Shown in pieces: positions 1-12,305 of a DNA stretch of 64,000 nucleotides. Origin of the DNA: Cryptomeria japonica (lineage: Eukaryota > Streptophyta > Pinopsida > Cupressales > Cupressaceae); contig NC_081414.1 of the NCBI RefSeq assembly GCF_030272615.1, positions 823,235,896-823,299,895 of the forward strand. Reading direction: 5' to 3'. The stretch's first letter is position 1; every line of letters begins with the position of its first letter. A program made the translations under genes and the position numbers. The notes beneath the pieces were generated by a model. That model was not told the origin of the DNA and did not search any database. It saw only the letters and a program-made list of their open reading frames with translations.

Positions 1-2832
1 TATGTACCTCTTCTATCATTTTTGCAGTGAGCTCCTTGTCTTTTAGCTTGCTCAAATATTCGAATGCATCTACTCCAGATGTCTCTATCTTGGTTAGGAG
101 TTCATCCAGTTGAATGTGGATGGCTACATCTTTGGTTATTGTAGCTTCAGGTAGCATATCTGTTAAGAGTGCCTTTACCTTCTAAAGTACTTTATTTTTC
201 TTTTGTATGGCCATTTGTTTTTCCTGTTCGGCCTTTGCTTTTCATAGTTCACCAAAATCAATGAGTGCTTGCCCCTTTAATTTGGATATATCAACATTGG
301 GCAACATTGTTGGTTTTGACAAATCGACTTTGAAACTATTCCTTTTCATCTTCTCTTCTTTTCCTTTCACTGATTGAACTAAGATAATGGCTTATGAGGC
401 TTGATGACCCTCAGTAGGTTGCTCAGTAGAGGCAACACTTTGGTCAGTTTCTTTAGCCTCTATAGTGTCCTTTGGTGTCTCGGTACTTGGTGTCTCAATT
501 GCAACATTTCTAGTGCTAGAAGGTGCTTGAGAGGTCTGTCATTGAGTAGTACCTTCTCTTGTTGTAGACTTGTGACCTTTGGTGCCTTGATCCGTATCTT
601 AAGGGGCTTCGATTGAGATAGGTTGATTGACCAGTGGATAAGGTTGAACTTGTTCCAAAACTAATTCACTGGATACAAGTTTTGCATATGCACCGCCTTC
701 TATCATTTCCTGTTCCGGTGCCTCTACATCCATGATATCTTTGTCTATTTGAATGGTGTCAGCAATATCTTGCTCGGTGATATCAGGATCTTGCTCGATG
801 ACATCAACTATTTCAACTTCAGCTTGCTCACCGACATCCTTGATTCTAAAGATTTCCTGCCACTTTTCTTTTATCTCATTTTCCACTTCAAGATATACAC
901 CATTCATCAATTTCAAGGCCTTTTGCTTAACGAGGAACTTTGTGTGGTAGGTTGTCAGATGTTCCTTGATTTCATCTACTGACATTTCAGGGAAGAGATG
1001 TACCAGACTTCTTTCTCTGATCTATTTCTTCGAGTCCATTGCATATTTCCACCTGTTATCAATGTGCAAATATAATTCTTTTGGAAGAGAATTAGAGACT
1101 TCTAATGGGACTAATCGGAAATTTAGAAGTGTGCAGATGATAGCTTCTTCAATTTGTCTCTTCTCATTATCATTTCTGGATTCATACTTAACATATTTGA
1201 ATCCTCCAAATCCACCATATTCCTTCAAATTGGCACAAAAGTTTTCAACACTATGTACATTTACCTTCTTGCTCTTGAAAATCTCAAATTTGCTTGCATC
1301 CTCAGAGTTGGTGTCACTAGACTCTTTTGCCAAAATGAGTCTCCGAGTATATTTCTTGTAAGTTTTGTTACCTTGAGAACATTAACACTCTTTGTTTTCT
1401 TACTCAGTGAAGCTGCGGATGCTCTTGTGTAAGGTCACTTTGATGGAGGAGTCGGTGAGGCCTTTGATGTATCCTATTTCTTTCTTTTCAACACTTTTCC
1501 CTTAGGAAATTCGGTGCTCAGTGTTATAGCTACCTCTTGGGCTTCAGATTCCTCTTCAGTAGTGGCTATAGTGCCTTTGATAGGTGTGGAGGAAGAATCT
1601 TCTCTGAATTTCTTTGATAATGCCTTTCTCATCTTTGTTGCCTTTCTTGTAGCTTTGGGTACTACAATGCTCATTTTTACTTTTTCCTTCACTTCTTCAT
1701 AGGTTCCATACCTCAGCTCGGTAGCATGCCTTAGTAATGTAAGAAATGCATCAATTTTCTATTCTGTGATGTCAAAATCAATTTCATAACCCATAGGTGG
1801 CAAAGATTAAGTTCTTAGTTCCACAACATTCACATAATAGTAATCAGTGTCTACTTCAAAACATATGTCATCTTTGTATTTTTCCACGAGCTTGGGTGGA
1901 ATCTGGTACCTGTTATGCATTTTCTCTTGAAACTTATTGAAGTAATCATCCATAATATCATTAAAATTATCACCTAGCTTCTTGATGAATTCATTGATCT
2001 GATAGGTGATTGGTTGGTGTAGTTCCCAAACAACTTTACCGACTGATGGAAAGAATTTTTCAAAATAGAAAAACATGCATACAAGTAGTGATCCAAACTT
2101 TAGTGTATTAGCCAAGTTGTTCTTCTTCGGCTTCCTAATGGTGTTTAGATTCTCAAACAAGTTTTTCAATAACACCTCACATAGATCAATTTTCATTCCC
2201 TTTTCACAATTTTGTATGCTAAGTCTACTGCTACATAGGGTACACTATTTTTCCTTGCTGATTGGAAGAAATAGTAACCTATTACTCTAATGGCAAATTT
2301 TAGTTCTACATCAGTGACATTATTCAATTTTAGTCCTCTGCAATCTGATTCTACTCCGGTTAAGGTGATCAATTCCTTTTGTGATATCATCTTCTGAGCT
2401 CAGGCATGATCATAAATAGGGTAACCAGTGATCAGATGAATGATTTCCTTGGTGATTTTGAATGGTTGCTCTTCTAGCCACATGAAATCATTGTGAACTC
2501 TGCTCAGAACAAACTTGACCCACTGGGGTTTGAACACATAGGGATAGGTTAGGGCTTCAGTCAATCCCTTGATCTTAATGTGCTCATACTTGCTATCCAT
2601 TTTATCATTGGTGCACAATTCATCATATGTCTTTGATTTCAATGTGACAGAGTTCTTCAACATGACATTTGGTGAAGAATCTCACATCCTCGACTAATAA
2701 CACTCTATCTGGGATGAGTGAAAATGCGGTTTTTTCATCCGGTTCAGATGCAACTTTGGGAGTTAAAGAGTATTTTAGTGAGGGCTTTTCAACATTCTTA
2801 ACAATAATGGGATCTTGGATCTTAGGTGCCAT
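1..2832 (-). pseudogene. PK ORF2, copy A: large protein of unknown function (broken, partial)
   Basis: The start ATG at 2832 opens with MAPKIQ, as in the other two copies. The visible 2.8 kb aligns along its whole length with 51096-47712 and with the split copy (56702-54174 joined to 46155-45361). A predicted helical N-terminal part includes WVKFVLSRVHNDFMWLEE and a GYPIYDHA stretch. It is followed by an aromatic segment (FFYFEKFFPSV), a Lys/Ser/Thr-rich linker, a second globular part around ENFCANLKEYGGFGG, and an acidic Glu/Thr-rich tail. Several in-frame stops and shifts break it. I recognise no polymerase, integrase, protease or transposase motif. It might be a Gag-like, envelope-position or accessory protein; the sequence does not decide. 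Confidence 0.7.
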
Positions 2833-3386
2833 TTGTAGATTTGAGATAAAAACTAACAAAAGATCCTTAGGGTTTGAGGATTTTCAAATGACAGACACTT
2901 CACACTTAGCAGATAATGACAACTTGATAAGATTGGTAAACTAGCTTAACAATGCATTGAGATTGATGCAAATACATTGAATTTTGCTTTGTAGGAGGTT
3001 TAATCACCTTTGAATCGCTTGCTCTGCTCTCTCGAAAACTTGGTGAGTGAAAAATGATCGCGTAAATGCTTTAAGTACACAATATACCTTATCAGGCTCC
3101 ATGCAGGTTAGGTCAAAAATATTAAATGCACTCGGTTCCACTAAAATTTCTTTCCTTTATTCTGCGCTTTAACCAAGTAACCAAACTTCCTTCATTTATC
3201 GACTTGACAGGCTTCCTATATTCCCTGACTTGACAGGTTTCCTGTATAGTGCTCCAAAAGACTTTGATAGAATTTCAAACTTACTACTACATCTTAACTA
3301 TGCAAATTTTGAATTAAGTACATAATAAAGTAGGAATTGTTAAGATTTAACCTTGAGAGAATGCAGTCCCTTCATACCTTTACTGA
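2833..3386 (-). other. PK spacer between ORF1 and ORF2, copy A
   Basis: Non-coding stretch of about 550 bases, conserved in all three PK copies. It could hold the leader or internal promoter for ORF2, but no specific signal is visible. Short CTCGGT/ACCGA words recur in it. Confidence 0.5.
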
Positions 3387-4739
3387 TTAATTTGGAATAG
3401 GAGCACCTAACTCGGTAGGTAAGGTGCTTTCTTCATTTGACACAATTTCCTTCTTTTTCCAAATCATCTGTAATTTTTCTTTTATTTCCTAAGTGTCTTT
3501 TCTAGGTTGATCTTTGCAATCTCTAGCTAAGTGTCCAACTTTGTGACAATGAAAACATGCCATACCAGGATTTCTCCATGATCTTTGGTTGTTCATTCCA
3601 AACCTTATAAAGCAGTTGGCACTTATGTGTCCATATCTTCCACAACATTCACACCATATCCTTATATTGTAATCCCATGGTACTACAACATATTGTCGGT
3701 TAAAATTTTTATGGGTTCGGTAGCTTCCAGTATTTGCTCAATGTGTAGACCACATATAGTTCTTTTGCTTAAACCAACACTTCTTGATACTATGTCCATA
3801 TCTATTGCAGTTTTTAGAAAACCCTTTGAATTTTGCCTTCTGATAGTTGTTAACAGACTTTGTCCTACATTGATTAGATGTGTGACCATACTTATTGCAA
3901 TTGTAACAATAACTATTGGACTTAGTGACATTGGGTTGCTTACCTTTTATGATTTGGCACATGTTGGCAGTATGACCTTGATTTCCACAGTAGTTGCAAA
4001 TAGACTTCTTTCCTTTGATGTTCTTCTTGATTCCAACTTGCTTTGATGATTCTCCTCTTTCGGTAGTATGAATTCCCTTCTCAGTAGAGTCTTTTCCTTT
4101 GTAACCGAGTCCTGCATCTTTGTTGGGTCATCTTGTATTCGGTTGCTCATCCAACATCTTTGATGCTTCATAACTCTTCTTCAGTGTTTCTTTGGATTTC
4201 TTCTCTGTTTGAAGTTCATTGGTCAACCTGGATACTTGAAGTTTCAATGATTGATTCTCATCATTTTTCAGATTTGCTTCATGATGTGCATAACCTAGCT
4301 GATCTGACGGGTTTTGTTGAATTCCAGTCAACCTTGTGATTTCATCATTCTTATCAAATACTAAGGCTTCAAGTTGTTTTTTCTCTCTTTCTATATCTCT
4401 TACTTTATCCTCGGTTGTCCTCAATGCATCAACATTTTCAGTCATCTGTGTGCTGAAATGTTCATGTTCTCTTTTCATTGCTTTTAGTTGATCAGCCAGT
4501 GCTTTGTTCTTTTCTCTCAACACTTCAATCATTTCTTCAGTCTCTTCAGACATACTATTCTCAGATGATGTCTCAATTTGTTCCACTAACTCTTGAGAGT
4601 CCTGTAAATCATCAAATAATCTTCTTCTCAATTTTAAAGATTTTTGCATTTGCCTTTGCATGTCTGCAATCACTTGATTAGCATGATCCATCTCTTCTTG
4701 CAGATACACAATCCTCTGTGATTGTTTATAGCCTTCCAT
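3387..4739 (-). pseudogene. PK ORF1, copy A: coiled-coil protein with five CCHC zinc knuckles (Gag-like, stops)
   Basis: The frame starts at the ATG at 4739 (MEGYKQSQR), about 50 bases after the primer site, and ends at TAA 3389-3387: 450 residues with no net frameshift. Residues about 15-165 are heptad-rich and charged, giving a long coiled coil. The C-terminal half carries CX2CX4HX4C knuckles at residues 248-261 (3957-3998), 278-291 (3867-3908), about 309-322, 363-376 (3612-3653) and 395-408 (3516-3557). The third has lost its first Cys (now Ser) in this copy. At least two in-frame stops interrupt the frame, one near residue 204 and one near 334. Knuckles of this type bind RNA or DNA in retroelement nucleocapsids and in CNBP-type proteins. 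Position after the primer site argues for a Gag-like role. Confidence 0.8.
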
Positions 4740-4787
4740 TGATAAGATCTTTCTCTTTGGGCAGTTAAACCCTTTTCCAAGATTGAA

Positions 4788-4799
4788 GCTTTGATACCA
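4788..4799 (-). other. Primer-binding site, PK copy A
   Basis: The plus strand reads gctttgatacca, so the element strand reads TGGTATCAAAGC. This is one base from the initiator-Met tRNA complement TGGTATCAGAGC and lies two bases from the LTR edge. It sets the element's direction. Confidence 0.85.
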
Positions 4800-4801
4800 A
4801 T

Positions 4802-5995
4802 TGTTAGGCCCAATATGGAAACCTAATGTACTGAGAGGGGAGGGGTGAATCAATACTTCAAAACTTTTCTTCAGCAATAACTTTGTTGTTAAGCATAAAC
4901 TAAATAGTGCAGTAACATAATATAATGCTAAACCAAATAAATAACAATCATACATGATTCACTCCATAACACATATATTTTGGTTATGCAAAAACTCTTG
5001 GTTAGAGAGAAAAACTATGATGGGGATGGCACCCACAACTTCACTACTGCAATAATAAAGGGTGCTCGGTTAGAGCTACATGTTTAGCTATTTTTGATAG
5101 CTTACCCTATTAGGAGTATCGAGATCTGTTAGATCTACCTTGCTAAAGGATTTTACAACACTTAATCTAAATGCTACACCTGGTTAGAGGCTTTACAATT
5201 TATAGACTTGATTAGAGTCTTTTACCCTATTAAAGGTTTCTCTTACAATCTTCAAAATTTTCAATAAAATCTTCACAACTATCTTCAACTTTACATCTAG
5301 AATGTTATAGCAGATTCTATGTGCTCAAATAACATTACCTTGCTTACAACATACCTCGGTAACCCATATAGTAACTCGGTAAACCCTTCTATTTACTCTG
5401 TTCTTCGACTGTTCTCTGAAATCCTTCTCGGTGACCTTTGTGTCTCTGTAATAGTCATAACACTTAGTGCTTTCACATGTCTTGCTTCATATATTTCTAT
5501 ATCTTCCTTTCTGTCATACTACATGTGTATATCTGATCTCAATCCATGTTGTATAAATAGATCTCTTATGTCGGTGATCTAATTCATTTCTTCGATCTTA
5601 CAAACATGACTTCTCAAATAAATAACCATGCAAAATATTTCATTGGTTAGATGACCTCAAAATCATACACAATCTTTAAGTGCAATTTCCAATGTGATAA
5701 CGGTTCTATGTGCCTTGATCTAATTGTAACACGTTTTCATATGTGTGTCCAAGTTCAATGAATCTGCTAACATGTTTCACTTGGTGTATATCAACTTGGT
5801 GTGTCATCTTTTCTGCTTGGTAGACATGGAATGATACTTGGTAGACAGCTCGGTGCATACTGGGCTCAGTGACTACTTTCTTCTATAACCGACTGGACTA
5901 TGCATAACGACTGAATATTTCAGTAGTAGTAACCGACTAGAGTATATAGAATGACTTTGGATATAAAACTAATGGCAACTTGATAAGTAGTAACA
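4802..5995 (-). repeat. LTR of PK copy A (5' LTR)
   Basis: About 1194 bp, with plus-strand ends TGTTAGGCCC and AGTAACA, that is inverted TGTTA/TAACA termini. It is homologous to the LTRs at 43836, 46156, 53060 and 58630. It contains many dispersed CTCGGTA-type words. Confidence 0.9.
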
Positions 5996-8039
5996 CCCAT
6001 GGCTTCAAGTATTTCTTCTTGAGGGAATCTTTCATGAATCTCAATTGAAAGTTCATATGCAATAGACTTCAAATTATCACTAGTAGATTTAACAATCCTT
6101 CTAAAATCTTCCTTTTTAATGGGTAGTGCTCTGCCTTGCTTGCCCATCTTAGATTGGTGCATTGGTATCTAAAATCCTTTTACAAAGACACATAACTCAT
6201 TTTTTGTATTGAAATGTAAAAATTTTTTAGCATGATTCAAATCTATAATTATTTGCCACCTAAAAAAATTTGGGCTTTACCTTGTTAGATCTGAATATAG
6301 ACCATCCAGGCTCAAACATGTCATTTTACGTAGAGTGTTATACTCATTGATATACATAGCTATGTCTTGCACTTTCTTAACAATTTTGTTCATTTAATCC
6401 AGCATGGGGAGAAGACTAGCTAAAGTTAACAGAGTCTCAATATCACTTAACTTATGTAAGAGATCGGGAGCTTTGTCTACTGTGAGGTGTTGCTCATATA
6501 TTAGTCTAATCAAGGATTGATATTCTGTTAGAACTCATTCCGCTAGTCCATGCAAGGAGGTCCATCTGGTCTCAACATCCCTGAGAAGCTTGTTTCCTCC
6601 TATTACTCCCTCAGCAAAAATCTAAAATTCTACAAAATGTTAAGGACTTCGGCAGAAGTATGAGTGGAGCTCATGGACTAGATCTTAAACTTTTGACACT
6701 GTAGGGAAATTGCTTACAATTCTATATAAATTCATTTGATGGGCCATGTAGTGAATGCCAACCATGTATGGTGCAATACTAGTTTGTAATTTTGTGCAAA
6801 GACTAGTCCTTTGACTTTGCATTACTGCAGCTCCATCAGCTCCAACACACACCAACTTCTTGGCAATTGTCAAGTCATCCATACTAGCAATTTCATTCAA
6901 AGCTTTCTTAACTTCCAAATATAAAGTTTATGTTGTTGAATTCCCCCTCATTTTAGATGAGCTCGACGGACGTGTTCTTTTATGGTATACACATGCATAC
7001 AAACTCAAGCAGTGTTATCTACCGTAGTAACTTCATCTATGGATAATGAAATGAAATTTGACTCTTTTACACTCTCTTGTAAATTTTTCTTTTCCACCTC
7101 AGCGAGACGGTTTGCCATTTCCCATCCAGCGTTTATTGACCAATGTGACATAACATAGTGAGGAACATTCAAAAAAGATAATAAATTACTAAATTCTGGG
7201 AAATCTTTCATAGGACACCCTCTAGACATAATATGAAAAACAACACTCATCTGAACAGTCTTTGCCAAGTTTGCATCTTTCGCTGCATGTTCAAGCCCAG
7301 CCTTGATTGTATTTCCAAATCCACTATTACAAATCAGTGTCATTTTGTGGTTATGCTCTTCATATTCCATGACATACTTAACATGAAGACATTCTTCCTA
7401 TGATTTCCATCTTACTACTCGTGTTTCCTTTCCATCTATGATCTGTTTTTCATAAACCTTACCAATATGCTTTTCTATGGTGTCAAGCTTTAGCTACATC
7501 TTCTTCTCTCTTTTAGTTTTCTAGCTACAAATCTTACACCTGCATTCTATTGGTTGTTCATCATTGTTTGGGACCAATTCAATGAATGGGTACTTTTGTA
7601 CCCAATCAATCTTAAAACTCCTTGTCATCTCCCACTCTCGCCTCAGTTCTAATTTCCTTTTTCTTTTCTTCCTACAACCATCATCTTCAGTACTAGCATT
7701 TGCATCCGAGTAAATTATCTCATTGTGTGTATCCCTTAGAACATCTTCTGCTGTGTCAGTATTGTCATCCTCATTTGATGAATTTAACTCAATGACAATC
7801 CCACCTTGTGGTGGTGGTGAGCTACTATGAATGGGTTCTACAACTGCAGAGGTTGATGGACCAAAAAATTTACCAATTCCAAAAAAAGACTTTATGGTAC
7901 TATCTTTAAGTTTAAGTTTTGGGCATTTTGATGGCCTCCCAATTCCTTCAGTTTCATCGCCCTGAGGAGTCTTACCCTTGTCTGACATCCCAATCCCTTC
8001 ACCACTCCAAGGAGTCTCACCCATGTCTGACTGTGACAT
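5996..8039 (-). pseudogene. hAT-like (ZNF862/DUF4371-type) transposase relic, cut by PK copy A
   Basis: Pieces of one reading frame run on the minus strand from the ATG at 8039. First comes an acidic, Ser-rich N-terminus with a basic KKRKRKLELRREWEM block. Next is a short WVQKYPFIELV region followed by a CRCKIC zinc-finger-like pair (about 7630-7521). Then comes the block with HIMSRGCPMKDFPEF and SIDEVTT (7370-7005), the block CVGADGAAVMQSQRTSLCTKL with APYMVGIHYMAHQMNLYRIVSNFPTVSKV (6918-6685), and a late fragment ending RFPQEEILEAMGV (6162-5997). This order matches hAT-related proteins known in plants as ZNF862-like. Several stops and shifts separate the pieces. The frame runs straight into the PK LTR at 5995, so the C-terminal part, including any dimerisation domain, is displaced beyond the window. 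Confidence 0.75.
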
Positions 8040-8806
8040 CTTGAGTCTTGACCTCTCACTACGAATTAAAAGTTAAAACTAATACTATCAAATATGAAGA
8101 AATGATTACTCACCTTTATTCCTTCTCAATTCTCTAAATTAGGAATCAGGAATGAATGTATGTGCTTGTGTTACAAGATTATAACTCTAGTCCTCCACCC
8201 TACAATGAACTTCGACTTTCCAACTCAATTTGCAGAATGCAGATCAAGACTCGAGACTTCGAGAGCTCCTAATTTACTAATCAAACACAAAAAAATTGTA
8301 AGAAAGAGTGTAAGAAATAGTGTATTTATAGCAATCCATGATTGCATTTTTGGTGAATTGTGCGAGGCCCAGGCATCTCAATAGCCAATAAACATTTAAT
8401 TTAATTTCATTTTTGGTGAATTGCGCAAGCGTGCAATGAACATTTAATTTAAGCAAGGCAAAATGGGTCCTTGAATGCTTATAATGTTTTAATTGATATT
8501 GGCGAATTTGGCCGATGCGTGCAATGACCATTTAATTTACCATTGGTGAATTAGGTCCTGGGTATGTGGCCATTTTACTATTGCTAGCGAATAGCGGAGG
8601 TGATCTAATACCCACGTCCGTGTGATTCTAGGTGAATATTACGGGCATGCATGTCGACGGTGTGTGGTCAATGGAGAAACTAGATAAAAAATATTTACAT
8701 TGTTCATCAAAATTCCAAGTGATTTGACAATAATTCTACCCCTCACTATTCATGCATAATTCGCCAATTGGTGAAGATTCGCCACTAAAAAACTCTCTAT
8801 TTTCTT
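8040..8806. other. Upstream flank of the hAT relic, with degenerate short repeats
   Basis: No gene is seen. Around 8345-8570 a degenerate unit recurs three times, built of TTGGTGAATTGCG-like, CGTGCAATG and ACATTTAATTTA words. A 16-base near-palindrome, TTCGCCAATTGGTGAA, lies at 8760-8775. The words resemble the TTCGCCAA words in the adjacent R1 repeat. Confidence 0.5.
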
Positions 8807-9504
8807 CCATTTCCTGATATAAAATATATAACAAAGCAATCTTTCATTCCAATAGTCCTGACACCTGTACATGACTCACAGACCTGAACACAGATTAATA
8901 TTGGTAGCTTCTCATTGAATATTAAATATATGCTATCCTCCATATTTTTTTTCCTCTGATAGGTGGAGTGTTTTCTATGAAAAAGGATAGATTAGAATCT
9001 TAGATCAAGATTTCATATGTGCAAAAAATAGGTTTCTAAAATATTTCATATGCATATGCATGACACTTACAGTCAAGATGTGATGTGTTTGTTATATTAG
9101 TTTTTTTCTCCAATAAGTAATGTAATATTTTCCTTAATTAGTCTACAATTTTTGTGCGGTTGAAAAACATTCACCGATGTAATTATTGTTTTCTGCCAAA
9201 AATAATGAAAGATTCGCCTTTATTTTTCTAAAATTTTCACACAATAAGAAAACATTCGCCAACAAAATTAATTTTTTTCCTAAAAACAATGAAAATTTAC
9301 CTTAATTTTTATACAACTCTTATGTAACACAGAAAAATTCACCAACAAAATTTAATATTTTTTCATTATTAAAAAAAAAAAGCCAAAAAAGTAATATTTC
9401 TCCCAAAATAATGAAAGATTTTCCAGAATTTTATACCTTTACCCAGGGGGGTTTCTTAAAGTTATCTATGGTTATAAAATGTGATCCTATTTTTTTAATT
9501 TAAA

Positions 9505-9866
9505 ATGATCTCTTTCCACATCTCCCTCCATCCCTCCTTCCCTCTCTACTTCTCTTTTTCTCTACCTATCCCTCTAGATCTCTCTCTACATCTCTTCATC
9601 TCACCTCTCCCTCTCTATATACTGATACTCCATCTCTCTTTGTCCCTCTTTAGAATTCTCTTCATCTTTATATTTCTCTACTTCTCTCTATCTTTATATC
9701 TCTACAGACCTCTCCATTTGTTACCCTTTCTCTATATATCCTTTCATCTCATTCTTTCTCTTGTAAGATTTAGGCCTATATCCCTATCTCTTCATCCATC
9801 CACGTTAGCCCCTCTCTCTTTATCACTTTTAGTAAACCAATCCAACCCCTCTCTCTCTCCCTCATC
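9505..9866 (+). repeat. Pyrimidine-rich arm of R1 copy 1
   Basis: About 360 bases, almost all C/T with scattered A, built of imperfect CTCTCTATATCTC and TCCCTC words. The equivalent arms are at about 29788-30160 and 36050-36412. Confidence 0.85.
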
Positions 9867-10016
9867 TTGATACATGCATACATATATACATGCATATACT
9901 CATATACACATGTGTATATATGTATATGTATGTATATACATGTATGTATGTATGTATGTTTGTTTGTATGTATGTATGTATGTATGTATGTATGTATGTA
10001 TGTATGTATGTATGTA
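9867..10016 (+). repeat. TACA/TATG tetranucleotide microsatellite in R1 copy 1
   Basis: A catacata-type run changes into a tatg run, the longest part at about 9942-10016 with one tttg interruption. Copies 2 and 3 have shorter versions near 30175-30302 and 36416-36502. Confidence 0.9.
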
Positions 10017-11085
10017 CATAGATATATCTACACTATTGATAAATATTTTTAAAAAAAATTATCTCATAAGTGGTTAACAAATAATTGATAAGTAGTATGT
10101 TAAGATAACCTGAAATTGATTTGATGAGCGTTTTTAAACCATTGACATTTATTTACCACTTTTACAATTATTTTGGATAACTATTCAAGAATTTATAAAA
10201 TACTAATAATAATAATTTAATAAAAGAAATAATAGTTCACAATGAGATATAATAATTTAATAATAATTATTATAATTTTTTAAAGTAATAATAATTTAAA
10301 AATATGAAATAATAATAATACTATAATATAATATAATACTAAAAAATTGGTTATTATTTTTATTATTATATTATTTTAATTATTATATAAATAATATTAT
10401 TTTATCATCATAATTTAATATTATTAAATTGCATGAGAACAACCCCAATTTAAATAAAATAATATTATTAATCATTCAATTTATATACATATATATTAAT
10501 TGTTAAAAATGTTTAACATAAATTTAATCATGAAAATATATTAAAATCTTATGACATATTTGATGAAAGATATGATTATTATGTTTTTCCAATAATTAAA
10601 TTTTATACAATTTGTAAAAGAAAATTATATTAAAAACAAGTGTCAGGTAGTGGCAAGTACTTGCCGTCATAGTATTGTAATTAAAATATTTGTTCTAATT
10701 TCTAATTATTGTATTTTAGAATCATTGTTATTTTAAAATTATATGAGAATAATAATATTTATGTAATATTAACTACAAATATTGTTTTAATAAATTAATG
10801 TAAACTTGCAATTGCATTTTGCTGTGCACTGGGTATGCCAAAGAGGCATGGAAGGTCAATTGGGGAAATTTTGATCTATATTTTTAAACAATTTTTTGTA
10901 TTGCATGATGTCAATTTGTGGCCATGATATTGTTTGTACAACATAGGACTTAATTGAGAGGTGATAGCTTAAAATCAACTATGCATCAACTTAAAAGGAT
11001 TTAAGATCATAACTGAAATAAAACCTTTGAATTGAGAAGATAATCAAGTTTTATTAGCAACAGGTTCATATTATCTTTGCAATAG

Positions 11086-12305
11086 GGTGAGTGCAAAAGT
11101 GAAGTTGAGATAGGGCTATAAAGAGGGATACATAGAGAGGTAAGAGTGAGATAGAAATTGGTAAAGAGATAGATATAGAGATAGAGAAGAAGATGAAGAT
11201 ATAGATGGAGTCAAAGATAGAGATAGAGAATGGAGAGAGGAAAATGGAGAGAAGGAGAGAGATATGAGAGACACAGAGAGAGGGGAGAGGAATATATAGA
11301 TATGGAAGGGAAAAATTAATAGTTGGAGAGAGGTGAATATATAGAAAGATAAAGATATAGAAATGAAGTTATATAGAGAGAGGGAGAGATATAGTGGTAG
11401 AGAGAGATAGAGATAGAGGGATATATGAAATAAGTGATACGGAGGAATAGATATAGAGAGGAAAAGACATATAGATATATAGGTCCAAAAAGAGGGAGAA
11501 TGAGAGAGAGATGGATGGATAGAAGGAGGCATGTCTAGAGATTAGGGGGAGAGTTGAAGATAGAGAAAAAGAGGAGTCAAAAAAGATAGAGCAAGGGAGA
11601 CGGGGATATATAGAGATGGGAAGAGGGAGAGAGATAAATATAAAAAGAGAAGAATTAGAAAAATATAAAAAGAGGGACCGATGGGGAGATAGGGAGAGAA
11701 GTAATATATAAGGATATAAAGAGATAGATATAGGGATCGAAAGGATGTAAAGAGTAAATATAATTTATAAAATATAGAGGGGATGAGAAAGAGGGAGAGA
11801 TGGAAGGTGAGAATAAGGGGGGGAGCAAGAAATAGAGAGAGAAATATGGTGATAATTAGAGAGGGAGAGATAGAGAGATAGAAAGATAAAGATATAATAA
11901 GTGATATATGGAGAGGCAGAGAGGGATATGGAGAGAGTGAGAGAGATGAAGGAAGAGGAGTGTATAATATATAGAGATAGTGAGATAGAAGAGAGATAGG
12001 GAGGGATAAATAGGCTAGAATATGTATTTGTGTGAGTGAGCAAAATATAGATATAAAGATTTGGGGATTTTAAGACAAAATGTGTGTGAGTAAAAGCTAT
12101 ATATAGATAGGGGGAGAGGAAGAGAGATGATATTGAAGTAGAGAGATATAAAAAACATGGAGTGAGAAGGAGAGAGAGAAAGAGATGGATAGAGAGAGGG
12201 AGAGATAGAGAGCTAGATAGAGTGGAAATGATAGAAGGGGAGAAGAGAGAGATATAGGGAGAGGTAAGGAGATATAGATAAAGGAGAGAGATGGAGATGG
12301 AGATA
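11086..12305 (+). repeat. Purine-rich arm of R1 copy 1
   Basis: About 1.2 kb of GAGAGA/GATAGA/GGGAGA words with very few pyrimidines other than T. Compared with copies 2 and 3 it lacks roughly 600 bases near 11645. It could adopt triplex structures together with the upstream pyrimidine arm, but this is only a compositional inference. Confidence 0.85.

Larger units (their letters stand above)
1..5995 (-). mobile_element. PK-family LTR retroelement, copy A (5' part; 3' part lies beyond the window)
   Basis: Read on the minus strand this copy runs LTR (5995-4802), Met-type primer site (4799-4788), ORF1 (4739-3387), a roughly 550 bp spacer, then ORF2 from 2832 to the window edge. The same order and sequence recur at 46156-54168 and in the element split around it, which fixes the family boundaries. 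No protease, integrase, reverse transcriptase or RNase H motif is visible in the visible body or in the complete sister copy. The element is therefore non-autonomous. Its LTR ends inside the coding sequence of a hAT-like transposase relic, so it inserted there. The far LTR and the target duplication cannot be checked from this window. Confidence 0.85.

Noticed and set aside
749-985. Plus-strand open frames over the PK ORF2 region
   Set aside because: They are shadows of the minus-strand ORF2, which alone is conserved between copies.
9505-12305. Perfect inverted repeat between the pyrimidine and purine arms of R1
   Set aside because: Composition is complementary, but by eye the word order does not match over long stretches. 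Only loose pairing is likely.
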